DNA of 9,145 bases from Candidatus Woesearchaeota archaeon (GTDB lineage: Archaea; Nanobdellota; Nanobdellia; Woesearchaeales; UBA10107): contig DUFL01000060.1 in the NCBI GenBank assembly GCA_013331965.1, positions 1 through 9,145 of the forward strand, written 5' to 3'. Of the stretch, positions 1 through 7,416 are shown piece by piece (position 1 is the stretch's first letter; each line of letters starts with the position of its first letter). The position numbers and the translations under genes are program-made. The notes under the pieces are model-generated. The model had not been told where the DNA came from and searched no databases. It saw nothing but the letters and a program-made list of their open reading frames with translations.

Positions 1-33
1 CAGTGTCCGATTAGTTGAGATCTGGAACGGAAC

Positions 34-2376
34 CTAAAAGAACCCGCTCAACCCTTTCTGGCTGTGGCCTTTGATCAAATCCCTGAAATTCAGGCCGTAA
101 AAACTCAACACTGTATCAGCCAATGGCTCAATCTGCTTTTCAATGTAATACTCGTAATCAATCTTCAGTCCTTTCATAAGTTCAGCAGGATAAGGCTCAT
201 TTCCTTCTGCAATATAATACTCTATCACGCTGCTTGTTATCTTTTTTAATTTCCTTGCCGCTTTGACGTGAGGGGGAGTTGTTTTTGTATATTGCTCGAG
301 TTCTTTTCTTATCGATTTTCTTATGATAAGCTTGTCATCCATTTTCCCTTCTTTTATCTTATTGACATAATCTTTTATATATTTTTTAATCTCGTCTTCT
401 TTTCCGTGGAAAATAAGCTCCAATAATTTGTATTGAAATTCCTTTGCTGCCTCGCACCAGTCTCCCCTCACAAATTCCATTCCGGTAACATCAATCTCCT
501 CTTTTCCATCCTTGACTCTCAGTCCGGCATATCGTTTCTTGGAGCCTGTTTCAGTGCCTCTTGTCTTAGGCATCATAAATCTTCTGAATACCTTGTCAAA
601 CTGCAGTTCCATAAAAGATTCTCTTTCATAATTTTCTTTTATATAATCATTAAGAAAACTGTTTATTGTTCCGGCAAGATGATTCCCTGTTTTTTCCGAT
701 TCTTCGGATGATTTTGAATTCGGAAGGATGAATAATGAATCAGTATCGCCATAAATGACCTTGTACCCTGCTTCTTTTATCTTATCTGCGCAAAGTTTTA
801 TCATAAACTGGCCGGTATGGGTTATTGCATTGGCAATATCCAGTGAATAATATCTTGAAGCTGGATTGGCTAAAGCGCCAAACATTGAATTCATCAGTAT
901 CTTTAATGCATTGCTTGCAGTTGTATCTTTTTTCTTTTTGGCAATATCCCTCTGCTTCCAGACACGTTCAATTATCTGAGGAAGAAACCCGAAATCATTC
1001 CTAAACACTGCACCATTTGCGCATTTGATGTATTTTTTCCTGTCCAATTCTTTTGGAGGCTTTTCTACAAACGAATACGGATCTATGTTAAATGTTCTCA
1101 TCAATGAAGGATACAGGCTTTTGAAATCGAGGACTATGACATAATCATAGATTCCGGGAATGGATTCCATTACAAATCCCCCCTTTATCCTTTCCTCATC
1201 CCTGTTGATTTCTCCAAGAGAATTTGCGACTATGCCGTGTTTGATGAGTGTCCTCAGATATAATGAGTCAAGGGATGCGACTGATGCATTTACTCTGTCC
1301 ATCGACATTCCAGTAAGAAATGATCGAAGCGCCGTCAGATTTATCAGATCAAGCTTGTTCAGGATGTCATAGACTAATTTTGAATCGGACAGATTATAAT
1401 CAACAAGCTTCTGCGGATTGTTTTTATAAGCATCATGTATCTCTTCAAATTTATTTTCATGTCCTATCAGTTTTCTTTCGCCCAAAATTTCTCTTGCAGC
1501 AGTATCAAGCCTGTAATCCTGAAGTTTTATGAAAGAGCCTTTCAGGAGCTGAATTCCGTCCAGGACCTGCCTTCCGGGAAAATCAGCCTTAGAATCCTTG
1601 AAAAATGAGCTTTCTATCCTTAATTTGCACGGCCAGTCAGCTCTTCCGAGCTTGAATTCAATCTTATGCTGGTCGAATTTCTGTTTTAGATAATCAAGGT
1701 CAAAATCAACAATATTCCACCCGACAATCAAATCAGGATCTAAATCGATAATTTTCTGCCTAAATGCCTGAAGGAGCGATTTCTCATCTCCAAATGAGAC
1801 TGCATCATTAAGATTCTTATCGCTTATGATGAATACTTTCTTATATTCTCCGTCATACATTGATATGGAATATATTTTCTTTTTCGGATCCGGGTCTTCT
1901 GCTTCGATATCTATTGAAAGAACTTTAAGATTTGGATGGAACTCAGCAGGCTTTAATTCCGGATTTTCGTAAATTCTGTCGACATAATTTGCTTTCTTGA
2001 ACTCTCCATTGATTTCCATCGAAGCAGTTATGTCGTGGTCAATCAGGAACCTGTTTGTGAAAAGAACGTCTGATTCGTATGTTTTGACCTTGTGATTTTC
2101 AAGCAGGTCTCTCTTTTCCTTCAATTCAGACGGAATTTTGAAGATTACTTTTGTTAATTTTTCTCCCTTAAAATTATGCTTTTCTGTTTCTTCGAATTCT
2201 GCCGTGATTAATTCTTCTGCTTTTTTTTGATCTTCTGTTTTTATGTAGAAATACGGTTTATACTCATTGATGGTAAGAAAACTCTCTCCGTTTTCAAGCC
2301 TTCCGAACAGGTAGATTAAAGCTTTATCTTTCTCATCAGATATTCTGTAAGTCGGATAAACAATAAACCCCCTCAT
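34..2376 (-). CDS. polB: Family B DNA polymerase, bacterial Pol II-like, with C-terminal PIP box
   Basis: Template-directed DNA polymerase with 3'-5' proofreading. Residues are numbered from the chosen 780-residue start. Exonuclease motifs: Exo I D156-I-E158 (SIDIE), Exo II N221..F225-D226 (NIVDFD), Exo III Y327-NLS-D331. Polymerase motifs: A D417-FKSLYPS, B K492-ILMNSMFG, C Y542-GDTDS with catalytic D544 and D546; then the thumb-side KKRYAG. The protein ends Q773-KGLSGFF780, a textbook PIP box (QxxLxxFF) for PCNA. From memory the closest relative is E. coli DNA polymerase II (783 residues): both share the blocks RTFxIDP, NALKI(L/I)MN, RGxxTGSKKRYAGL and PPHVxAAR, and both have a short fingers region. 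The open frame continues upstream to 2493. I chose ATG 2376 because a TATA-like box lies 30 nt before it, because homology begins here (RGFIVYP), and because the 39 extra residues would cover the valS promoter. Divergent from valS. Family assignment is very secure; the Pol II subfamily is inferred from remembered sequence. Confidence 0.96.
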   Translation of the reverse strand: MRGFIVYPTYRISDEKDKALIYLFGRLENGESFLTINEYKPYFYIKTEDQKKAEELITAEFEETEKHNFKGEKLTKVIFKIPSELKEKRDLLENHKVKTYESDVLFTNRFLIDHDITASMEINGEFKKANYVDRIYENPELKPAEFHPNLKVLSIDIEAEDPDPKKKIYSISMYDGEYKKVFIISDKNLNDAVSFGDEKSLLQAFRQKIIDLDPDLIVGWNIVDFDLDYLKQKFDQHKIEFKLGRADWPCKLRIESSFFKDSKADFPGRQVLDGIQLLKGSFIKLQDYRLDTAAREILGERKLIGHENKFEEIHDAYKNNPQKLVDYNLSDSKLVYDILNKLDLINLTALRSFLTGMSMDRVNASVASLDSLYLRTLIKHGIVANSLGEINRDEERIKGGFVMESIPGIYDYVIVLDFKSLYPSLMRTFNIDPYSFVEKPPKELDRKKYIKCANGAVFRNDFGFLPQIIERVWKQRDIAKKKKDTTASNALKILMNSMFGALANPASRYYSLDIANAITHTGQFMIKLCADKIKEAGYKVIYGDTDSLFILPNSKSSEESEKTGNHLAGTINSFLNDYIKENYERESFMELQFDKVFRRFMMPKTRGTETGSKKRYAGLRVKDGKEEIDVTGMEFVRGDWCEAAKEFQYKLLELIFHGKEDEIKKYIKDYVNKIKEGKMDDKLIIRKSIRKELEQYTKTTPPHVKAARKLKKITSSVIEYYIAEGNEPYPAELMKGLKIDYEYYIEKQIEPLADTVLSFYGLNFRDLIKGHSQKGLSGFF

Positions 2377-2397
2377 AAACAATAAAATAAGACACGA

Positions 2398-2406
2398 TTT
2401 AATAAA
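2398..2406 (-). promoter_or_regulatory. TATA-like box of polB
   Basis: TTTATTAAA on the minus strand, first base at -30 from the A of the ATG at 2376, preceded by AAGG as a weak purine-rich BRE-like stretch. No Shine-Dalgarno sequence lies between box and start (GTCTTATTTTATTGTTT). The spacing predicts transcription starting at or next to the ATG, so a leaderless mRNA. It supports ATG 2376 over the longer frame to 2493. Confidence 0.6.
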
Positions 2407-2429
2407 CCTTAGCCTTTGAAAACAGGGAC

Positions 2430-2457
2430 TTAAAGGCCTTAAAAGCAGTTTAAGGGC
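2430..2457. repeat. Tandem TTAARRGC motifs and AAGGCCTT palindrome between divergent promoters
   Basis: Three imperfect direct copies on the plus strand: TTAAAGGC (2430-2437), TTAAAAGC (2439-2446) and TTAAGGGC (2450-2457). Their starts are 9 and 11 nt apart, about one helical turn. A perfect palindrome AAGGCCTT (2433-2440) overlaps the first copy and sits near the midpoint between the polB TATA box (2398-2406) and the valS TATA box (2462-2469). It could be an operator shared by the two promoters. In such AT-rich DNA it could also be chance; no regulator is identified. Confidence 0.3.
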
Positions 2458-2461
2458 AAAG

Positions 2462-2469
2462 TTTAAATA
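2462..2469 (+). promoter_or_regulatory. TATA box of valS
   Basis: TTTAAATA with its first base exactly 30 nt before the valS ATG (2492), preceded by GGGCAAAG. No Shine-Dalgarno sequence lies between box and start. The spacing predicts a leaderless transcript. The same 8-mer at the same distance precedes the gene at 4930. Confidence 0.7.
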
Positions 2470-2491
2470 AACCTCAAAACCAATAAAATCC

Positions 2492-4897
2492 ATGGGAGAT
2501 AAGTACGATTTCAGGCAGGAAGAACCTAAATGGCTTAGGTTTTGGGAGGCTCAGAATCTTTACAAGTTTGATGAAAAATCTAAGAAGAAAGTATACTCCA
2601 TAGACACCCCTCCGCCGTATAAATCGGGACATATTCATTTAGGTCATGCTTTCAGCTATTCTCAGCAGGACTTTATCGCGAGATTCAGGAGAATGCGAGG
2701 CTTCAATGTTTTCTATCCGTGGGGGACTGATGATAACGGTCTTCCTACCGAAAGATTCGTTGAAAAAAAATATAATGTCAAATCCGCCAATATGCCGAGG
2801 CACGACTTTATCGCGTTATGCAAAAAAACAGTTGATGAGATGGATGAGGAATTTACGTTTGGCTGGAGAAGGCTTGGAATCTCTGCTTATTTTAAGGAAA
2901 GCTATTCTACGATTGATGACTGGTGCAGAAAAACATCGCAAAGATCGTTTATCAATTTGGTAAATAAAAAACTTGCATATCAGCTTGAAGCTCCGACAAT
3001 GTGGTGCGTCAACTGCCAGACTGCGCTTGCTCAGGCAGAATTAGAGGACAAAGAACTTGATTCAACATTCAATGACGTCCAGTTTGAAACTGAAAATAAG
3101 GAAAAGATAATAATAGCAACAACACGTCCGGAACTTATTCCTGCCTGCGTCTGTATCTATGTCCATCCTGATGATGCGAGATACAAGAAATTAGTCGGGG
3201 AAAAAGCTGTTGTTCCGTTATTCAAATATAAAATTCCTATTTTTGCGGATGAATCTGCAGATCCTGAAAAAGGAACCGGAATACTGATGATTTGCTCGTA
3301 TGGAGATAAATACGATGCAGAAGCGATAATGAAAAGAAAGCTTGAACCGAGGCTTGTCCTGACAAAAGACGGAAAAATGAATAAACTGGCAGGGAAATAT
3401 GAAGGCCTTAAGATTAAGGAAGCAAGAAATGAAATCTTAAATGATCTGGAGGCAGAAGGAATGCTTTTGAAAAAAAAACACATCAGGCACGCAGTTAATG
3501 TCCATGAGAGGTGCGGAACCGAGATAGAATTTCTAACGACAAAACAGTGGTTTATTAAATTACTTGAGAACAAGAAAAAATTCATAGACGCAGGAAGAAA
3601 AATTAACTGGTATCCTGAATTCATGCGCTCGAGATATGAAAAATGGGTTGAAGGATTGGGATGGGACTGGTGCATCTCAAGACAGAGGCATTACGGAGTT
3701 CCAATTCCCGTCTGGTACTGCAAAAAATGCGGAGAGATTAAACTTCCTGACGACAAACAGCTTCCTGTTGACCCGAAGGAAGACAAGCCGAAAACAAAAT
3801 GCAAATGCGGTTCTGACGATTTTGAAGGAGAGCAGGATGTATTTGACACATGGGCAACTTCATCCCTGACGCCGCAGATAATATCAAAATGGAAGGAAGA
3901 TGATTCTTTTTTCAGAAAAACATACCCTAACGATTTAAGGCCGCAGGCGCATGACATCATCAGAACATGGGCGTTTTATACGATTGTTAAATCTTTATAT
4001 CACGATAATTCAATCCCGTGGAAAAACATAATTGTAAGCGGTTATCTTCTGGCAGGAAAAGAGAAAATGTCAAAATCCAAGGGCAATGTAATTGACCCTC
4101 TTGAAACGATAAACAAATATGGCTCTGACGCATTAAGATTCTGGGCGTCTGGGGCAAAATTAGGAGGAGATCTTGCATACCAGGAAAAGGATCTTATAAC
4201 CGGGCAAAAAACTGTGACCAAATTATGGAATGCTGCAAGATTCGCGTTAATGCAGCTTGAAGACTACAACAACGAAAAAGAAGGAATCAATGAAATTGAC
4301 AGATGGATGCTTACAAAACTGAATAAGCTTATCAAAAGCGCCACCGATTCTTTTGAAGCATATGAATATGCGAAAGCAAAAGCTGATATCGATTATTTTT
4401 TCTGGCACGATTTATGCGATAATTATTTAGAAATAATAAAAGACAGGATCTATAATCCTCAGAACTATAAAGAAGGCAAAAAAGGGGCCCAATATGTTCT
4501 GCATAAATCAATCCTGTCTGTTTTGAAAATGTTTGCACCAATTATGCCTTACATCACTGAAGAAATCTATCATTTGAAGTATGACAAGGAAGAGAACTGC
4601 AAATCGATACATATTTCCAAATGGCCGGAGTTTGATAAAAAAGAAATTAATGAAAAATCAGAAAAAGCAGGCGATTTGGCAGTCGAGATAATATCTGCAG
4701 TAAGAAAATTCAAGGCTGAAAAGAACCTCTCTCTTAAGACTGAACTGAAGAGCCTGACAATTGACACAAAAGACAGGGAACTTGTTGAAATGGTCTCGAG
4801 CGACATCAAGGCAGCGACCAGAGCACAGGCTATAGGCTTTGGGAAGGCTGAAAACGAGGTTTCCAAGGACTTACGAATAAATATAGAACTAGCATAA
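2492..4897 (+). CDS. valS: Valyl-tRNA synthetase (class I)
   Basis: Charges tRNA-Val with valine in the cytoplasm. The 801 residues show the class I architecture: ATP-binding H49-LGH52 (HIGH motif) after the IDTPPP lead-in; GTDDNGLPTE (78-87); the editing (CP1) domain opening at ATTRPE (209-214), with GTGILMICSYGDKYD around 261-275, the archaeal-style variant of the hydrolytic site; DVFDTWATSSLTP (449-461), typical of ValRS; HDIIRTW (487-493); and K525-MSKS529. Metal-knuckle cysteines are C172/C175, C410/C413 and C437/C439. A helical anticodon-binding domain follows (about 600-710), then roughly 90 residues with no evident long coiled-coil arm, so it is somewhat shorter than I expect for ValRS. 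The start ATG is fixed by a TATA box at -30. Divergent from polB. DVFDTWATSS and the proofreading motif favour Val over Ile or Leu. A run of nine A at 3470-3478 leaves the frame intact. Confidence 0.96.
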   Translation: MGDKYDFRQEEPKWLRFWEAQNLYKFDEKSKKKVYSIDTPPPYKSGHIHLGHAFSYSQQDFIARFRRMRGFNVFYPWGTDDNGLPTERFVEKKYNVKSANMPRHDFIALCKKTVDEMDEEFTFGWRRLGISAYFKESYSTIDDWCRKTSQRSFINLVNKKLAYQLEAPTMWCVNCQTALAQAELEDKELDSTFNDVQFETENKEKIIIATTRPELIPACVCIYVHPDDARYKKLVGEKAVVPLFKYKIPIFADESADPEKGTGILMICSYGDKYDAEAIMKRKLEPRLVLTKDGKMNKLAGKYEGLKIKEARNEILNDLEAEGMLLKKKHIRHAVNVHERCGTEIEFLTTKQWFIKLLENKKKFIDAGRKINWYPEFMRSRYEKWVEGLGWDWCISRQRHYGVPIPVWYCKKCGEIKLPDDKQLPVDPKEDKPKTKCKCGSDDFEGEQDVFDTWATSSLTPQIISKWKEDDSFFRKTYPNDLRPQAHDIIRTWAFYTIVKSLYHDNSIPWKNIIVSGYLLAGKEKMSKSKGNVIDPLETINKYGSDALRFWASGAKLGGDLAYQEKDLITGQKTVTKLWNAARFALMQLEDYNNEKEGINEIDRWMLTKLNKLIKSATDSFEAYEYAKAKADIDYFFWHDLCDNYLEIIKDRIYNPQNYKEGKKGAQYVLHKSILSVLKMFAPIMPYITEEIYHLKYDKEENCKSIHISKWPEFDKKEINEKSEKAGDLAVEIISAVRKFKAEKNLSLKTELKSLTIDTKDRELVEMVSSDIKAATRAQAIGFGKAENEVSKDLRINIELA

Positions 4898-4899
4898 AA

Positions 4900-4907
4900 T
4901 TTAAATA
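4900..4907 (+). promoter_or_regulatory. TATA box of the unknown gene at 4930
   Basis: TTTAAATA, identical to the valS box, with its first base 30 nt before ATG 4930. It begins 3 nt after the last base of the valS stop codon (4895-4897), so the promoter is packed against the end of valS. It argues for ATG 4930 rather than the in-frame GTG codons at 4915 and 4918, which would lie upstream of the predicted transcription start. Confidence 0.65.
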
Positions 4908-4929
4908 TTACTTAGTGGTGGCAACTAGT

Positions 4930-5436
4930 ATGAAAAACAAACTTAACCCGGACAAGCATGTAATTTTAAGATGCGCAACACCTTCCGGAGAAAATGTTGA
5001 GTACTGGATTGAAAGAAAGTCCGGTAAAATTTATCCTACATTAAGGGGGTGGGTTGTTGAGCTGAGAGGATTTGCTGAAGATATCATTCAAAAAACAATG
5101 TTAAATCCTGACGGGACATATCAGCCGGCGCTGCATTTAGCGCCACATGACCATGAAGCATTCACAGAAGAATTTTTAGAGCCGGAAAAGATTCATCTTG
5201 CCAGAATTGAAGACGGCAAATATTTAATAACAAAAGATCCTTTCGCTGTCAAAACAGGTAGTGCGCTTTCATTCAGAGAAACACTAGATGTTCTGGCAGA
5301 TTACAATACTCCTTCACGGGAGTTCGCTGCGCTGGAAAAACTGGACGGACTGGAAAGAAGCGTTAATAATACACTTGCTGAACTGCCGATGATTATGCCT
5401 TCTTCACAAGGAGACCATGTTCAGAATCATCAATAA
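4930..5436 (+). CDS. Uncharacterised 168-residue soluble protein
   Basis: I do not recognise this protein. It has no signal peptide, membrane segment, cysteine pair or nucleotide-binding motif. The N-terminal half looks beta-rich (HVILRC, VEYWIERKSGKIYP, GWVVELRG). The middle has three histidines close together (H69, H73, H75 in HLAPHDH). The last third looks helical (SFRETLDVL, EFAALEKLDGLERSV), ending in a polar tail. The frame can begin at GTG 4915 or 4918, but the TATA box at 4900-4907 is 30 nt before ATG 4930, so I use that. GGTGG at 4917-4921 could act as a ribosome site if the mRNA has a leader. The gene has its own promoter 3 nt after valS. Its last 44 bp overlap convergently with the 3' end of cysS, so the tail coding (about residues 155-168) is doubly constrained. 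It is probably a real gene because of its promoter, its composition and the lack of any gene opposite its first 460 bp. Confidence 0.65.
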   Translation: MKNKLNPDKHVILRCATPSGENVEYWIERKSGKIYPTLRGWVVELRGFAEDIIQKTMLNPDGTYQPALHLAPHDHEAFTEEFLEPEKIHLARIEDGKYLITKDPFAVKTGSALSFRETLDVLADYNTPSREFAALEKLDGLERSVNNTLAELPMIMPSSQGDHVQNHQ

Positions 5437-6751
5437 GGTATCCTTTTGATCTTATTTCATTTCTCAATTCGTCTGCTTTTTTGAAATCCTTTCTTTTTCT
5501 TGCTTCATCTCTTTTACTGATTAACTCTTTTATTTCTTTCGGGATCTCTTCTGCTTCAAAATTCATGAAATCAAACAGTTCGTTGAGTTCTTTCATGAAT
5601 GACAGAACATGCTTTCCTGAGTTTCCCTCTTTGTTGATGTCCCTGATGAACTTGAATAAAGAAGCGAGAGCGATTGGTGTATTTATGTCTTCATTTAGGG
5701 AATTAATGATAGATGTTCTTGTTTTTTCTATACGCTTAGTATTTTCTTTGTCATCCTTCTTCCTGTCTATGCTGAAGATAAAATCGTCTATTCTCTGCAG
5801 GCTGTGTTTTGCCTGGTCAAGAAATTCCGGCGCATAATTTAACGGCATTCGATAATGATTTGATAAAAAGAAATATCTCAATGTCCTGTAATCGTGGTTC
5901 TTCAATGCCTCTCTTATTGTAAAAAAATTTCCTTTAGACTTACTCATCTTTTCTGAATTAATATTCAGGAAACCTGTGTGCATCCAGTATCTGACCAATG
6001 GCTTTTTTCCTGATGCCGCTTCAATCTGGGCAATCTCTGCTTCATGATGCGGGAAAATAAGGTCAACAGCACCGCCATGAACATCATACTGAGGACCGAA
6101 AAATGATTCAGTTATTGCTGTGTCTTCAATATGCCAGCCTGGCCTTCCTTTTCCAAGTTCTGTTTCCCATGATGGCTCTCCTTCCTTATATAATTTCCAT
6201 AGGCAGAAGTCTCCGTTGTTGCGTTTTTCCTCATTTTCATCTATTCTTGAGACAGCATCTTCATCCTGCAATATTGTTCTTCCTGAAAGCTTTCCGTAAT
6301 CCGGAAACTTCTTTAAATCAAAATAATATCCATCAGAGATCTTGTACGCATATCCTTTTTTGACAAGCTGATTTACCTGTTTGACAATCTGCGGTATGTA
6401 ATCAGTTGCCCGTGCATATTTTGTGACTGAAGTGTTGTGCAGAGACTTCATATCTTCCATATATATCTTTTCAAACTCTTCCGTAAGCTGTTTTGGTGTT
6501 AATTTTTTTTCTTTAGCTCTGTTGATTATTTTATCATCCATATCTGTTATGTTCTGAAGATAAAAAATATCAAATCCTGATTTTCTAAGGAATCTTACTA
6601 TGAAATCAAACTGGGTGTATGTTTTAGCATGTCCTAAATGAGAATAATCATATACTGTCGGGCCGCAGACGAAGAAATTTACTTTTTTGCCTTTTATCGG
6701 TTTGAATAATTCTAATTTTCTTCCTAATGTGTTGAATAGCTTTAATGTCAT
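5393..6751 (-). CDS. cysS: Cysteinyl-tRNA synthetase (class I)
   Basis: Charges tRNA-Cys with cysteine. At 452 residues it is close to the usual bacterial/archaeal length (E. coli 461). Motifs: C29-GPTVYDYSHLGH with the HIGH-type H38-LGH41; LQNITDMDDKII (65-76); GRPGWHIE (202-209); FPHHEAEIAQ (233-242); K268-MSKS272; and the C-terminal RDEARKRKDFKKADELR helix typical of CysRS. The zinc site of the E. coli enzyme uses Cys28, Cys209, His234 and Glu238. Here C29, H235 and E239 match, but the second Cys is Asp210 (WHIED), so the site would be altered. Its ATG overlaps the flpA stop as ATGA (6751-6748), so it is last in the nop5-flpA-cysS operon and probably translationally coupled; no good Shine-Dalgarno sequence precedes it. 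Its 3' end overlaps the unknown plus-strand gene by 44 bp. Confidence 0.96.
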   Translation of the reverse strand: MTLKLFNTLGRKLELFKPIKGKKVNFFVCGPTVYDYSHLGHAKTYTQFDFIVRFLRKSGFDIFYLQNITDMDDKIINRAKEKKLTPKQLTEEFEKIYMEDMKSLHNTSVTKYARATDYIPQIVKQVNQLVKKGYAYKISDGYYFDLKKFPDYGKLSGRTILQDEDAVSRIDENEEKRNNGDFCLWKLYKEGEPSWETELGKGRPGWHIEDTAITESFFGPQYDVHGGAVDLIFPHHEAEIAQIEAASGKKPLVRYWMHTGFLNINSEKMSKSKGNFFTIREALKNHDYRTLRYFFLSNHYRMPLNYAPEFLDQAKHSLQRIDDFIFSIDRKKDDKENTKRIEKTRTSIINSLNEDINTPIALASLFKFIRDINKEGNSGKHVLSFMKELNELFDFMNFEAEEIPKEIKELISKRDEARKRKDFKKADELRNEIRSKGYLIDDSEHGLLVKKA

Positions 6752-7416
6752 TTCTTCTTTACCACGAACATCGCATGGTCCCTTTCAAATGGTTCAAGCG
6801 AGCGGTAATCAACAATTGTAACTGATCTTTCAAGTATTTGCTTCACTTCCCTGAATATGACTTCAGGATGCTTAGATACATCAATTGATTTTGCTTTTAC
6901 TGTCAATAATCCGAATCCTCCTGATTTTAGGTAGAAATTCACATTCTTCAGAAATATTCCGACCTGATCCCTCTGCGCAACATCCTGGAATACAACATCA
7001 ACATCCCCGACATATTGTTTATAACTCTCTGGGTTTTTTGCATCTGCAAAAATCGGTAGCATATTCTTTCTTTTTTCAACGACAAACATGAAATTCCTCA
7101 TAACTCTCGGAGCAAAATCAAGTCCATAAACAAATCCCTCATATCCTACAATATCTGAAACATGGCTTGCTGTCGTTCCTGAAGAGCATCCCAAGTATAA
7201 TACCTTAGAGCCGGGTTTTATCCCGATCTGGGATACACCCTTCATAATTGCTGCTCCCAATTTTGATTTTTTGCAATCCCAAATTCTGTACAAGTCTTTT
7301 CCTTCTCTTATGAATTTTTCTCCGTAAACAGAGTCAGGAACTAATGCTTTTGTAGCAATCTGCATCCTTTTTCCTTTATCAACAAATACTCCTTTTAACT
7401 GTTGGTGAGGCATCAT
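6748..7416 (-). CDS. flpA: Fibrillarin-like rRNA/tRNA 2'-O-methyltransferase
   Basis: SAM-dependent methyltransferase of the box C/D sRNP, which methylates ribose 2'-OH in rRNA and tRNA under guide RNA control. With the chosen start it is 222 residues (family about 227). Visible marks: VYGE, YRIW and SKLGAA near the N-terminus; SAM loop YLGCSSGTTASHVSD (about 74-88; many homologues have Ala where this has Cys); FQDVAQ; and the catalytic tetrad K52, D145, K174 and H214 (SKLG, QDVAQ, TVKAKS, RDHA). The frame could start at ATG 7434, overlapping nop5 by 22 nt. I prefer ATG 7416 because it overlaps the nop5 stop as ATGA, has AAGGA (7430-7426) at 9 nt spacing, and gives the usual length; ATG 7413 is also possible. 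It lies between nop5 and cysS, and the nop5-flpA pairing is conserved in archaea. Confidence 0.95.
   Translation of the reverse strand: MMPHQQLKGVFVDKGKRMQIATKALVPDSVYGEKFIREGKDLYRIWDCKKSKLGAAIMKGVSQIGIKPGSKVLYLGCSSGTTASHVSDIVGYEGFVYGLDFAPRVMRNFMFVVEKRKNMLPIFADAKNPESYKQYVGDVDVVFQDVAQRDQVGIFLKNVNFYLKSGGFGLLTVKAKSIDVSKHPEVIFREVKQILERSVTIVDYRSLEPFERDHAMFVVKKK

Noticed and set aside
500..570. Possible frameshift or odd residues in the polymerase C-terminal third
   Set aside because: The frame is continuous and the RGTETGSKKRYAGL block agrees with Pol II-type polymerases.
780..960. Missing RQ pair and shortened fingers before motif B of the polymerase, seeming to be a defect
   Set aside because: The same short fingers and NALKI(L/I)MN form occur in bacterial Pol II, so it is a subfamily trait and not damage.
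2377..2493. 39-residue N-terminal extension of the polymerase reading frame, giving a 2-nt overlap with valS
   Set aside because: The extension reads through the polB and valS promoters, has no homology-like character, and ATG 2376 has a TATA box at -30.
3470..3478. Run of nine A in valS as a programmed slippage site
   Set aside because: The frame is intact on both sides and such lysine runs are common in AT-rich genes; pyrH has a similar run at 8945-8953.
3157..3675. 172-residue open frame antisense to valS
   Set aside because: It is a shadow of the valS coding sequence with no promoter or recognisable product.
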